Of a stretch of DNA of 64,000 nucleotides, positions 1-11,656 are shown piece after piece. The stretch lies in contig NZ_CP042453.1 of the NCBI RefSeq assembly GCF_007993735.1, positions 1,984,001-2,048,000 on the forward strand, written 5' to 3'. The translations under genes and the position numbers were made by a program. Below the pieces are notes generated by a model that made no database searches, was not told where the DNA came from, and saw only the letters and a list, made by a program, of their open reading frames with translations. Positions within the stretch are counted from its first letter, which is position 1; each line of letters begins with the position of its first letter. Source of the stretch: Arenimonas daejeonensis. Its GTDB lineage: Bacteria > Pseudomonadota > Gammaproteobacteria > Xanthomonadales > Xanthomonadaceae.

Positions 1-633
1 GGCGATCTCGACATTGCCGCCGACACGACGCAGGTCGACGTCGCCGGAACCGATGTCGCGCACCAGCACATCGCCGCGCACGCCGCTGGCTTCCAGGTCG
101 CCCGAACCGACCGAGTCGACGCGCAGTTCGCCGACGTTTTCGGCGAGCACGTCGCCGGAACCGACTTCGACTTCGAGCAGGCCGGCAATGTCGCGCACCT
201 CGATGTCGCCCGAACCGACATCGGCGCGCAGCGAGCCGAGGCCCGACACATCGGCATCGCCGGAACCGACCTTCACTTCATAGGCCAGGCTGGCCGGGAG
301 CCGGGCGTCGATCTCCAGGTAGGCGTACTTCGGCTTGATCCAGCCGACCGAATAACCGTCGCGCCTGGCCACGATCACCAGGCGGTCGCCTTCGCGTCGC
401 TGTTCGAGCGTGAGCTGCTCGAACAGTTCCGGCGAGGAAGCACAGGCGCGCGCGCCGAAGCGGGCATCCGCTGCACCGGAGGGTGCCAGGCGCAGGTCGT
501 TGGAACCGATTTCGATCCGCACCGAGCGCACGCCGGCGAGGTCGAGGGTGAGCGAACGGTCCTGGCTGTGTTCGCAATCGGAAGCCGCCGCGAGGGCGGG
601 GCAGAGCAGGGCGATCAGGGCGAGTGATTTCAT
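1..633 (-). CDS. Exported DUF4097-type repeat protein (partial, runs off window start)
   Basis: The frame opens with ATG at 633 and stays open to base 1, so the C-terminus lies outside the window. The first ~20 residues (MKSLALIALLCPALAAAS) are a signal peptide, placing the protein in the periplasm or envelope. From about residue 115 there is a regular repeat of roughly 18-23 residues built on V-G-S-G-D followed by hydrophobic/acidic residues, seen at least six times, the pattern expected of a beta-helix adhesin-like fold (DUF4097/DUF2807 families). The ATG overlaps the TGA of the upstream DUF2884 gene (ATGA), so the two are translationally coupled. Function unknown; such proteins often sit beside envelope-stress ABC systems. 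Confidence 0.8.
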   Translation of the reverse strand, partial: MKSLALIALLCPALAAASDCEHSQDRSLTLDLAGVRSVRIEIGSNDLRLAPSGAADARFGARACASSPELFEQLTLEQRREGDRLVIVARRDGYSVGWIKPKYAYLEIDARLPASLAYEVKVGSGDADVSGLGSLRADVGSGDIEVRDIAGLLEVEVGSGDVLAENVGELRVDSVGSGDLEASGVRGDVLVRDIGSGDVDLRRVGGNVEIA

Positions 634-1220
634 GGCGTGTTGATCTCGGCGTGGCAGTCGTTGATGTCGTCCTCGTCCATGTCCGCATAGGGCGCGAACT
701 CGGGCACGGCGGCGGCGAGGTCCTGTTCGGCCTGCCGCAGCGCCGGCAGCTGATCGCAGAGCGCGGCGGCACTGGCACGGATGCCCTCGGCTTCCTTTTT
801 CATGCGTTCGTCCATGCTGGTCTGGTCGCCGCTGAATACCGCCACGGCGGCTTCCTTCATGGCCTTGGTGGCCAGCTCGGCCCCTTCCAGGCCGACCCGG
901 GCGCCAGCTTCGGCAACGTCCGACAGCCGCTTGCGGTATTCGAGCGCCAGGGCGCGCTGCTTTTCATCCATCAGGACCGTCTTGCCGTCAATGATCAGGT
1001 CGCCGGTCGGGGTGATCTCGGCTTTCGGCAGATCCTTGTGGCCACGGTCGAGGCCGATGTTTTCCGTGGCCAGTTCAGCGCGGACCTCGGCGGCGACCTT
1101 GTCGGCCAGGCCGTCGATGCCACCCCGGGCCTCCGCCTGGGGGTCGGAATCACGGCTGCAGGCGGAGAGCAGGAAGGCAGCGGCCAGGAAGGAGGCGGAG
1201 AGGATTCGGCTCGGTTGCAT
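630..1220 (-). CDS. DUF2884 (YggN-like) lipoprotein
   Basis: 196 residues. The N-terminus has a signal sequence ending in a lipobox (LLSAC, Cys21), so it is probably a lipid-anchored periplasmic protein. The core, with the stretch KAEITPTGDLIIDGK followed by an acid-rich, Ala-rich helical region, matches my memory of the DUF2884/YggN family. No catalytic motif is visible. It lies downstream of the ABC permease, separated by 63 bp containing an intrinsic-terminator-like hairpin, and its stop overlaps the start of the DUF4097 gene. It may be partly uncoupled from the ABC genes by that hairpin. The biochemical role is not known. Confidence 0.75.
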   Translation of the reverse strand: MQPSRILSASFLAAAFLLSACSRDSDPQAEARGGIDGLADKVAAEVRAELATENIGLDRGHKDLPKAEITPTGDLIIDGKTVLMDEKQRALALEYRKRLSDVAEAGARVGLEGAELATKAMKEAAVAVFSGDQTSMDERMKKEAEGIRASAAALCDQLPALRQAEQDLAAAVPEFAPYADMDEDDINDCHAEINTP

Positions 1221-1237
1221 GGCGGGTTTCCCGTTCG

Positions 1238-1274
1238 AAAAATGAAAAGGGCGGGAGGCGTCAGCCTCCCGCCC
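1238..1274 (-). terminator. Hairpin plus T-run after the ABC permease gene
   Basis: On the minus strand an 11-bp perfect G+C stem (1274-1264 pairing with 1259-1249, 4-nt loop) is followed by TTTTCATTTTT (1248-1238). This looks like an intrinsic terminator, or a partial attenuator, placed inside the gene series between the permease and the DUF2884 gene. Confidence 0.7.
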
Positions 1275-1283
1275 AAGTGGGAC

Positions 1284-2273
1284 TCAACCTTCGTCGCGGG
1301 AGCGGCGGTAGTGGATCGCGGCGAAGATCATTGCCGCGCCGGCCACCACGCCAACCCACAGGTCGATGGTCGCGAAGGCGCCCCAGGCGTTCTGCGCCGA
1401 GAACAGCGCCACGATGTCCTGCGGGCCTTCCGGGTTGAAGCGCTGCATTTCCGGGTCGCTGCCGGCGCGGTACACCAGGTCCATGCCCGGCACGGTGCCC
1501 AACAGCAGGCGGCCGACCACGTTTGCCCAGAACCACTCGGCCTTCGAACCGAACATCTCCATCACGTCGAACCAGCTAACCAGCACGCCGGCGAACAGCG
1601 GCACCAGGAATGCCCACAGGAAGGGCTTGCTGCGCGTCCAGGCCGACACCAGCAGCAGCCAGCCGACGGTCGGCAGCGCCCAGGCGGCATAGACGGGCAG
1701 CGCCGCGACCAGGTGGAAGGCGATGGTGAGCGGGCTGGCCGGACCCCAGATCAGGTCGAACGGGTTGCCGCCGTGCATGGCCGCATAGGCGCTCAGGATC
1801 AGCAGGAAGCCGAACGAGGTGACGATGGCGGCGGCGGTGGCGATCACCGGGGCGACCACCAGTGCGCTGGCCAGCTTCGACAGCACGGTCTGGCCGTCGG
1901 ACAGCGGCAGCGACTTCCAGAACAGGATGCTGCGGTCCTTTCGGTCGTCGTACAGCGCGCCCAGACAGTAGAAGAACACTACGAAGGCCAGCACGATGAA
2001 GGGCCAGGAGCCGGCCATCAGCGTGCCCAGGTCCAGTCCGCCACCCAGTTCCGCCATTTCCTTCGGCGTCAGGGTCTCGGTGAGCTGGCGCAGTTCCACG
2101 CCGTTCATCTGGATGCTTTCGCCGTCGTCAACGGAACGGCGCACGCTCTCGCCGGCGATGATCGCCATGATGCTGAGCAGCAGGAAGATCGCGCCGGTCA
2201 CCACGGGGGCCCAGAAGAAGCCACCGCGATGCTCCCAGTATTCGCGCTTCAGGAGCCATTTGAAGGTGTTCAT
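1284..2273 (-). CDS. ABC transporter permease (ABC-2 type)
   Basis: 329 residues. A hydrophobic segment near residues 22-42, a long extracytoplasmic loop (~45-100) and further membrane segments around 110-130, 150-175, 195-215, 225-245 and 300-320 give the six-helix plan of ABC-2 export permeases. The start (ATG at 2273) overlaps the stop of the ATP-binding gene (2270). With that subunit it should form an inner-membrane exporter. YtrA-type GntR regulators commonly control such ABC pairs; the substrate cannot be read from the sequence, but envelope stress or peptide/antibiotic export is a reasonable inference. Confidence 0.8.
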   Translation of the reverse strand: MNTFKWLLKREYWEHRGGFFWAPVVTGAIFLLLSIMAIIAGESVRRSVDDGESIQMNGVELRQLTETLTPKEMAELGGGLDLGTLMAGSWPFIVLAFVVFFYCLGALYDDRKDRSILFWKSLPLSDGQTVLSKLASALVVAPVIATAAAIVTSFGFLLILSAYAAMHGGNPFDLIWGPASPLTIAFHLVAALPVYAAWALPTVGWLLLVSAWTRSKPFLWAFLVPLFAGVLVSWFDVMEMFGSKAEWFWANVVGRLLLGTVPGMDLVYRAGSDPEMQRFNPEGPQDIVALFSAQNAWGAFATIDLWVGVVAGAAMIFAAIHYRRSRDEG

Positions 2274-3126
2274 GCGTAGGTTCCTTTCATGGTGGCGACG
2301 AACAGGTCGGCAATGCCCGGGTTGCGCGTTTCGCCGTAACCGGCGAGTTCGCCGCGCGGCACGCCGTCGAACAGCATCACGGCCTTGCCGAATACCTGCC
2401 GCTCGTCGATCGGCTTCAGGCCGCGGGCCGCTTCGGTCTTGTCGGCCGGCACCATGACCTCGGTGAAGCGCTCGCCGACCTCGTCCATCGAAGCCGAAAG
2501 CACGATCTTGCCCTCGCGGATGAACATCAGGTCGGTGAGGATGTGCTCGATCTCCTCGACCTGGTGGGTGGTCACCACGATGGTCTTCTGCTCGTCGAAA
2601 TAGTCTTCCAGCAGGTTCTGGTAGAACTGCTTGCGGTAGAGGATGTCCAGGCCAGGGTCGGCTCGTCCAGCACCAGCAGCTTGGCGTCGATCGCCATCAC
2701 CAGCGCCAGGTGCAGCTGCACGATCATGCCCTTGGACATCTCCTTGACCTTCATGCCCGGCGTCAGCTTGGTGTGCGCCAGGTAGGCCTCGGCCTTCTTG
2801 CGGTCGAAGCGCGGGTGCACGCCGGCGACGAAGTCCACGGCGTCCTTTACCTTCATCCAGCGCGGCAGCACGGCCACGTCGGCGATGAAGCAGACGTCCT
2901 GCATCAGTTCGTCGCGTTCGGTGCGCGGGTTCTTGCCCAGCACCTTGAGCTCGCCCTCGAAGGGCACCAGGCCCAGGGCCGCCTTCAGGGTGGTGGTCTT
3001 GCCCGAGCCGTTCGGGCCGATCAGGCCGACGATGCGGCCGGCCGGGATGTCGAAGCTGACGCCGTCGACCGCGGGCTTGCCCTTGTAGGTCTTGCGGAGG
3101 TTCCTGGCGGAGATCACGGCGCTCAT
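2270..3126 (-). CDS. ABC transporter ATP-binding protein (frameshift near 2652)
   Basis: Nucleotide-binding subunit of the ABC exporter encoded with the next gene. From ATG at 3126: Walker A GPNGSGKTT at ~residues 37-45, signature-like MSKGM, Walker B KLLVLDEPTL, then the H-loop in VVTTHQ. The frame breaks just after DEPTL: one G is missing from a run (plus-strand C-run at 2652-2653). Restoring it gives LGLDILYRKQFYQNLLEDYF and a 285-residue protein. The ATG overlaps the stop of the GntR gene, so regulator and transporter are translationally coupled. The break is probably a sequencing error, since both halves are well conserved. Confidence 0.8.
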
Positions 3127-3491
3127 CGCTGGCTCTCCTTGTTCGCGCTGTTCATCAGCTTTTCGAAATCCAGGCCCAGGCGCTGGATGCGCTCGACCAC
3201 CAGCGGCCACTCTTCCTTCAGGAAGCGGTCGCGCTCGGACGCCAGCAGCTTCTCCCGGGCCCCTTCAGTCACGTACATGCCAAGTCCCCTTCGTTTTTCC
3301 ACGAGTTCTTCGTCCGCCAGCTCCTGGTAGGCGCGGGAGACGGTGATCGGATTGAGCTGGTACTCGGCGGCGATCTGGCGCACCGAGGGCAGGGCCTCAC
3401 CGGGCTGCAGGACGCCGTCGAGCATCATGGCCACGACCTTGTCCTTGAGCTGACGGTAGATCGGCGCGCTGTCGTTCCAGGCGATATTCAT
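3123..3491 (-). CDS. GntR-family regulator, YtrA subfamily
   Basis: 122 residues, the short form typical of YtrA regulators: a winged helix-turn-helix (~residues 10-75, with PSVRQIAAEY and NPITVSRAYQEL) and only a short helical C-terminal dimerisation tail, no large effector domain. These are usually local repressors of adjacent ABC genes that respond to envelope-active agents. It is the second gene of its operon, one base after the small membrane protein and overlapping the ATPase by ATGA. A 22-bp palindrome over the operon promoter (3789-3810) is its likely operator, implying autorepression. Confidence 0.85.
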   Translation of the reverse strand: MNIAWNDSAPIYRQLKDKVVAMMLDGVLQPGEALPSVRQIAAEYQLNPITVSRAYQELADEELVEKRRGLGMYVTEGAREKLLASERDRFLKEEWPLVVERIQRLGLDFEKLMNSANKESQR

Positions 3492-3492
3492 C

Positions 3493-3756
3493 TCAGGACT
3501 CCTGGCGCGGCGTCAGGGCCGCGAAAGATACGTAGGGCATCGCCAGGTGCCGCTTCAGCGCGCCACGGCGGATCGTCCGGACGGAGGCGGCGGAGTCGGT
3601 GTTGGCCGTCTCGGCGTTCACGGCCTGGATCAGGGTCGCCGGGGCGGCTTCGGGGCTGGCCAGGGGGCGGGGCGGTTCGCCGAGCCCGAAGCCGACCACC
3701 ACGAAGCCCAGCGCCACGGCCAGTCCGATCAGGTTGGTCTTGAATTTGGGGTACAT
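3493..3756 (-). CDS. Small membrane-anchored protein, first gene of the GntR-ABC operon
   Basis: 87 residues. A single hydrophobic segment (~residues 8-25, LIGLAVALGFVVVGFGLG) is followed by a Pro/Ala-rich, then basic, soluble tail. I do not recognise a family. It is the promoter-proximal gene, starting 45 bp from the -10 element, and its stop lies one base before the GntR start, so it is co-transcribed with the regulator and exporter. Candidates are an accessory or sensing subunit of the exporter. The open frame, tight spacing and plausible topology support a real gene; function unknown. Confidence 0.55.
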   Translation of the reverse strand: MYPKFKTNLIGLAVALGFVVVGFGLGEPPRPLASPEAAPATLIQAVNAETANTDSAASVRTIRRGALKRHLAMPYVSFAALTPRQES

Positions 3757-3788
3757 ACCGCCTCCCGGCTTGGTGAGGTAATGGATAG

Positions 3789-3810
3789 GTGTTGTAGGTA
3801 ACTATAACAC
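3789..3810. promoter_or_regulatory. 22-bp palindromic operator, probable YtrA/GntR site
   Basis: GTGTTGTAGGTAACTATAAC and the next two bases (AC) form an inverted repeat in which 18 of 22 positions match the reverse complement, with perfect GTGTT/AACAC ends. It covers the -10 element of the minus-strand promoter. Position and symmetry suggest the binding site of the GntR regulator encoded in the operon (inference). Confidence 0.65.
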
Positions 3811-3828
3811 TAGAAAACGACCTGTCAA
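3801..3828 (-). promoter_or_regulatory. Strong sigma-70 promoter of the GntR-ABC operon
   Basis: Read on the minus strand: TTGACA (3828-3823), a 16-bp spacer, then TATAGT (3806-3801). This is the closest match to the sigma-70 consensus that I found in the window. The first start codon is at 3756. The -10 lies inside the palindrome at 3789-3810, a typical repressor arrangement. Confidence 0.7.
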
Positions 3829-3894
3829 CACCCCGTGCACACTTTTGGGACCAAACTGATGGCACAGACCGGCGTGGGCCGGGGAGGGCGTCAA

Positions 3895-4460
3895 ATGAAG
3901 CTTTGGACATCCATGGCCATGGCCGGCCTGTTGGCCGCCAGCCCGGTCCTGGCCGGGGAAACCCTGCTGGACCGCGATTACCGTCAGTTGGCGGGCAAGG
4001 AAACCGTGAACCTGCAGGCCACCTATGGCGGGCAGGTGCTGCTGGTGGTGAACACCGCCAGCAAATGTGGTTTCACGCCGCAGTACGAAGGCCTGGAGGC
4101 CATGCACGCCAAGTACAAGGAGCGTGGCTTCGCGGTGCTTGGCTTCCCGTCCAATGACTTCATGGGCCAGGAGCCCGGCAGCGAGGAGGAGATCCAGGAG
4201 TTCTGCACGCTGACCTATGGCGTGAAGTTCCCCATGTTCGAAAAGGTCCAGGTGCGCGGCACGGAAGCGACCCCGCTCTACGCTGATCTTGCAAAGGCGA
4301 CGGGGAAGCGCCGGGATGGAACTTCCACAAGTACCTGATCGATCGCGACGGCAAGGTGGTGGCGAGTTTCGGCAGCCGCACCACGCCCGACGACCCGAAA
4401 CTGGTGGCCGAGATCGAAAAACTGCTGGCAGCGCCGCTGCCGGACAAGCCCGGGGCCTGA
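3895..4460 (+). CDS. Glutathione peroxidase, exported (frameshift near 4308)
   Basis: Thiol peroxidase of the GPx family. From ATG 3895 the first ~20 residues are a signal peptide ending at VLAG, so this copy is probably periplasmic. The catalytic motif [12 protein letters not shown] has Cys in place of selenocysteine, followed by [13 protein letters not shown], and after the break the conserved W-N-F-x-K-Y-L-I-D block. One G is missing near 4308; with it restored the product is 188 residues, a normal GPx length. An alternative upstream ATG at 3835 would destroy the signal peptide. Monocistronic, divergent from the GntR operon. Confidence 0.8.
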
Positions 4461-4492
4461 TCGTTCCACGGGGTGCAGGGCCTGGTGTCCGG

Positions 4493-4518
4493 GCGGCTGG
4501 CGCGAAACCGCCAGCCGC
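4493..4518 (+). terminator. GC-rich hairpin after the peroxidase gene
   Basis: GCGGCTGGCG and CGCCAGCCGC pair perfectly around a 6-nt loop, 32 bases after the peroxidase stop. There is no clear T-run, so it may be a weak terminator or a 3'-end stabiliser. Confidence 0.35.
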
Positions 4519-4618
4519 CTGAACCGCAGGACAGCCCGCGATTGCCGTGGCGGCGGCGCCCCGCGACAATAGCCGGCGACGTGCCGACCCCGGCCCGCCC
4601 TTCAGGAGTGCTTCCGCA

Positions 4619-5409
4619 ATGAATTCCGCCCTGCGTTTCGCCGCGCCGCTGGTCCTGGCCAGCCTGGTGCTCTCGCTCAGCGCCTGCAACAAGTCCGAGG
4701 ACGAGCACGAGGCCGAGACGCCCGCCGCCGACGCCCAGGCTTCCGACACCGCCAAGACCGAACCGGGTGCCCCGCCGTGCCGGGCATCGCCGGTCTGGAA
4801 ACCGAAAAGAAGCAGGTCAGCTACATGATCGGCCTGGACATGGCCAAGTCGCTGACGCCGATCAAGGACGACCTGGATGTCGAGGTGCTTGCCGAGGCGA
4901 TGGCCACCGCGTTCGCCGGCGAAACCCCGAAGCTGACCGAAGAACAGTCACTGCTGGTGCAGGAGGCCTTCACTGCCAAGCTGCAGGCCAAGCAGGCCGC
5001 CGAGCAGGCTGAAAAGGCCGAAAAGGGCAAGGCCGAAGGGGCCGCCTTCCTGGCCGGAAACAAGGACAAGCCGGGCGTGAAGACGACCGAGAGTGGCCTG
5101 CAGTACCGCGTCGAGCGCGCCGGCAATGGCGCCACGCCCGCCGCCACCGATGTGGTGCGCGTGCACTACAAGGGCACCCTGCTGGACGGTACCGAATTCG
5201 ACAGCTCCTACGAGCGCGGCCAGCCGGCCGAGTTCGGCCTCAACCAGGTCATCCCGGGCTGGGCCGAGGGCGTCGCCCTGATGCCGGTCGGCAGCAAGTA
5301 CACCTTCTGGATCCCGTCCGAGCTGGGTTACGGCGACAGCGGCGGCGGCCCGATCCCGCCGAACGCGATGCTGACCTTCGAGGTCGAACTGATCGAGATC
5401 GTCAAGTAA
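4619..5409 (+). CDS. FKBP-type peptidyl-prolyl isomerase, lipoprotein (frameshift near 4770)
   Basis: Envelope folding enzyme of the Mip/FkpA type. ATG 4619 opens a signal sequence with lipobox LSLSAC. An Ala/Glu-rich linker leads to an FKBP N-terminal dimerisation domain (LETEKKQVSYMIGLDMAKSL onward), a charged coiled-coil (~residues 120-145), then the catalytic FKBP domain with VRVHYKGTLLDGTEFDSSY, VIPGWAEG and the closing IPPNAMLTFEVELIEI. One C is missing in the run near 4769-4773; corrected length is 263 residues, normal for FkpA/Mip. It catalyses prolyl cis-trans isomerisation of periplasmic or outer-membrane proteins. Confidence 0.85.
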
Positions 5410-5424
5410 TCGTGCCAACATCGT

Positions 5425-5462
5425 CCGGCGCCGGGAGTCCTCCCGGCGCCGGTTTGTTTTTC
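5425..5462 (+). terminator. Intrinsic terminator after the FKBP gene
   Basis: A 12-bp perfect stem (5425-5436 with 5441-5452, loop GTCC) followed by TTTGTTTTTC. A textbook rho-independent terminator separating the FKBP gene from ugd. Confidence 0.85.
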
Positions 5463-5498
5463 AGGGCAGGCTGTCCGTCTGTCGTGGGGTAGGCGTAT

Positions 5499-6839
5499 AT
5501 GCGAGTCACGGTATTCGGCACGGGTTATGTAGGCCTGGTCACTGGCGCCTGCCTGGCCGAGGTCGGCCACGAAGTCGTGTGCGTGGACATCGACCAGGCC
5601 AAGGTCGAAGGCCTCGAGCGCGGCGTGATTCCGATCTACGAGCCCGGCCTGGAAGACCTGGTGCGGGCCAACCATGGTGCCGGGCGCCTGGCCTTCACCA
5701 CCGATGCCATCGGTGCGATCGCGCACGGCGAGATACTGTTCATCGCCGTCGGCACGCCGCCGGACGAGGACGGCAGCGCCGACCTGCAGTACGTGCTGGC
5801 GGTGGCGCGCACCATCGGCAAGCACCTGTCACGGCCGGTGGTCGTGGTGAACAAATCCACGGTGCCGGTGGGCACCGCCGACCGCGTGCGCGAGGCGATC
5901 GCGGCCGAGTTGTCGGCGCGCGGTGCCGATATCGCCTACGACGTGGTCTCCAACCCGGAATTCCTCAAGGAGGGCGCGGCGGTGAACGACTGCATGCGCC
6001 CCGACCGCATCGTGCTGGGTTCGCGCAGCCCCGCGGCCATCGAACGCATGAAGCGGCTGTACGCGCCCTTCAACCGAAACCACGAACGCATCGTGGTGAT
6101 GGACGAACGTTCGGCCGAACTGACCAAGTACGCGGCCAATGCGATGCTGGCGACCAAGATCAGCTTCATGAACGAGATGGCCAACATCGCCGAGCGGGTC
6201 GGGGCGGACATCGAGATGGTGCGCCATGGCATCGGTTCGGACCCGCGCATCGGTTATCACTTCATCTACCCGGGCGCCGGTTACGGCGGCTCGTGTTTCC
6301 CGAAAGACGTGCAGGCCCTGGGCCGCACCGCCCGCCAGCACGGCTACGAGGCCCGACTGCTGGAATCCGTGGAAGCGGTGAACCTGAGCCAGAAGGGAAA
6401 GTTGTTCGAGCTGGTCGGCCACCACTTCGGTGGCGCGCTGGCCGGAAAGACCTTCGCCCTCTGGGGCCTGGCCTTCAAGCCCAATACCGACGACATGCGC
6501 GAGGCGTCCAGCCGCACCCTGGTCGAACAGCTGCTGTCCGCCGGCGCCCGCGTGCGGGCGCACGATCCCGAGGCGATGGGCGAAGCACGGCGCATCTTCG
6601 GCGAGCGTGAAGGCTTGGCGTACTGCCGGACCCCGGCCGAAGCGGTCGACGGCGCCGACGCCTTGATCGTGGTGACGGAATGGAAGGCCTACTGGAACCC
6701 GGACTTCCAGGCACTGGCGGCGACGCTGCGCGGTCGCGTCGTATTCGATGGCCGCAACATCTACGACCCCGCCACGGTCGAAGCCGCCGGCCTGGCCTAC
6801 TACGGCATCGGGCGCGGGCGCAGCCTGCTGCCGCGCTGA
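5499..6839 (+). CDS. ugd: UDP-glucose 6-dehydrogenase
   Basis: 446 residues. Oxidises UDP-glucose twice with NAD+ to UDP-glucuronate, a precursor of exopolysaccharide, capsule and lipid A sugars. The N-terminal Rossmann fold begins [20 protein letters not shown]; the middle domain contains the catalytic Cys in [17 protein letters not shown]; the C-terminal UDP-binding domain includes the stretch [18 protein letters not shown]. Length and motif order fit the family. slyX follows 14 bases after the stop, suggesting co-transcription. Confidence 0.95.
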   Translation: MRVTVFGTGYVGLVTGACLAEVGHEVVCVDIDQAKVEGLERGVIPIYEPGLEDLVRANHGAGRLAFTTDAIGAIAHGEILFIAVGTPPDEDGSADLQYVLAVARTIGKHLSRPVVVVNKSTVPVGTADRVREAIAAELSARGADIAYDVVSNPEFLKEGAAVNDCMRPDRIVLGSRSPAAIERMKRLYAPFNRNHERIVVMDERSAELTKYAANAMLATKISFMNEMANIAERVGADIEMVRHGIGSDPRIGYHFIYPGAGYGGSCFPKDVQALGRTARQHGYEARLLESVEAVNLSQKGKLFELVGHHFGGALAGKTFALWGLAFKPNTDDMREASSRTLVEQLLSAGARVRAHDPEAMGEARRIFGEREGLAYCRTPAEAVDGADALIVVTEWKAYWNPDFQALAATLRGRVVFDGRNIYDPATVEAAGLAYYGIGRGRSLLPR

Positions 6840-6853
6840 CCGGGGAGATGACG

Positions 6854-7105
6854 ATGCCGTCCACTGACCAGACAGGACTTCCGCCAGCGGACGCCGCCAG
6901 GCTTGAACAGCGCGTGGCGGAGCTCGAGACCCGCGTTGCATTCCAGGACCAGGCCTTGACCGAGATGAGCGACGCCCTGGCCGCAGCGCGCATGGAAGTC
7001 GCCCGCAACACCGAAATGCTGCAGCGTGCACTGACCGACCTCAAGCAGGTCCGCACGCAGCTTTACGCGGATCCCGGTGACGAACCGCCACCGCCGCACT
7101 ACTGA
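6854..7105 (+). CDS. slyX: SlyX-like protein
   Basis: Short acidic coiled-coil protein of the SlyX family, 83 residues from ATG 6854. The heptad stretch RLEQRVAELETRVAFQDQAL, then a second helix and the Pro-rich tail ending PPPPHY, are hallmarks of SlyX. ATG 6854 is preferred because GGGGAG lies about 7 bases upstream; the in-frame ATG at 6848 would sit directly on that ribosome-binding site. Molecular role is not established for the family. Confidence 0.85.
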   Translation: MPSTDQTGLPPADAARLEQRVAELETRVAFQDQALTEMSDALAAARMEVARNTEMLQRALTDLKQVRTQLYADPGDEPPPPHY

Positions 7106-7124
7106 AGAACGAAGGCAAGTCACG

Positions 7125-7838
7125 ATGAGCAATTCCCTGCGCGAGAAACTTCTGGGCCTGGGCTTCAAGGCGCCGGAGCCCGAGCGCAAGCCTGAACCGC
7201 GCCCACGCAACGACCGTCGCCCCGATGCCGGCGCGCAGAAGCCGGGTGAGCGGCGTGGCGAGGGTCGTCCGCGCCCTTCGGGCGGCAAGCCCGGGGACTC
7301 GCGTCCGCGTACGTCGGGCAAACCCGGTGAACCGCGACGCGACGGCAAGCCGGGGCAGGGCGCCGACGCACGGCGCAGCGGCAAGCCGCGTCCCGCCAAG
7401 GCGCGCAGCCAGGAAGAGATCGACCTGGCCAAGGCATACGCCATCCGCGCGCAGAAGGAAAAGGAAGAACGCATCGAAGCCGAACGCCTGCGCCAGGAAG
7501 AGGCGCGCCAACGCCGCGAGGCCAAGGCCAGGCTGGCGGAATTCCTGAAGGACAAGTCGCTCAACGACCCCGCGGCCGAGATCGCCCGCCACTTCCCCTA
7601 CGGCGGCAAGATCAAGCGCATCCACGTCACCGAAACCCAGCTCAAGGCGCTCAACGCCGGCGAACTGGGCGTCGTGCAGTTGGACGGACGCTATCTGCTG
7701 GTGGCGGCCACGCTGCTGGCCGAGGTCGAGGCGATCTTCGCGCCGGCGGTGGCATTGCGCGTGGATCCGGACGCGCCCGCGGGCGACGATCCTTACGCCG
7801 ATCCGCAGTACCAGGTGCCTGACGATCTGGTGTGGTGA
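7125..7838 (+). CDS. DUF2058 protein (YaiL-like)
   Basis: 237 residues from ATG 7125, with GAAGG upstream. The N-terminus ([14 protein letters not shown]) and C-terminal block ([26 protein letters not shown]) are conserved DUF2058 features. Between them residues ~20-95 are a low-complexity, strongly basic region rich in Arg, Lys, Pro and Gly (R-P-x-x-G-K-P units), followed by a Glu/Arg-rich helix (~100-150). The basic, disordered segment suggests nucleic acid binding (inference). Function unknown. Last gene of the plus-strand group, ending just before a 48-bp inverted repeat. Confidence 0.8.
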   Translation: MSNSLREKLLGLGFKAPEPERKPEPRPRNDRRPDAGAQKPGERRGEGRPRPSGGKPGDSRPRTSGKPGEPRRDGKPGQGADARRSGKPRPAKARSQEEIDLAKAYAIRAQKEKEERIEAERLRQEEARQRREAKARLAEFLKDKSLNDPAAEIARHFPYGGKIKRIHVTETQLKALNAGELGVVQLDGRYLLVAATLLAEVEAIFAPAVALRVDPDAPAGDDPYADPQYQVPDDLVW

Positions 7839-7843
7839 AAGCC

Positions 7844-7891
7844 GGGGTCAGAGCACCTTTTTCATGGGGCCGAAAAAGGTGATCTGACCCC
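7844..7891. repeat. 48-bp inverted repeat between convergent genes
   Basis: Two 20-base arms, GGGGTCAGAGCACCTTTTTC (7844-7863) and its near-perfect reverse complement at 7872-7891 (19 of 20 pair), around an 8-nt loop. It lies between the convergent DUF2058 and metH genes. It may serve as a bidirectional transcription stop. From memory, similar GGGTCAGA-type sequences recur between genes in Xanthomonadaceae, which would make it a dispersed repeat. Confidence 0.6.
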
Positions 7892-7898
7892 TCGCGAT

Positions 7899-11652
<3,754 letters not shown>

Positions 11653-11656
<4 letters not shown>

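Noticed and set aside
1..283. Possible tandem DNA repeat or CRISPR-like array
   Set aside because: The period is codon-phased and degenerate at third positions; it encodes V-G-S-G-D protein repeats, with no constant repeat or unique spacers.
624..2279. Long plus-strand open frame (551 codons) over the permease and DUF2884 genes
   Set aside because: Antisense shadow in high-GC DNA; rich in His/Gln/Arg with no domain, and the minus strand has recognisable genes.
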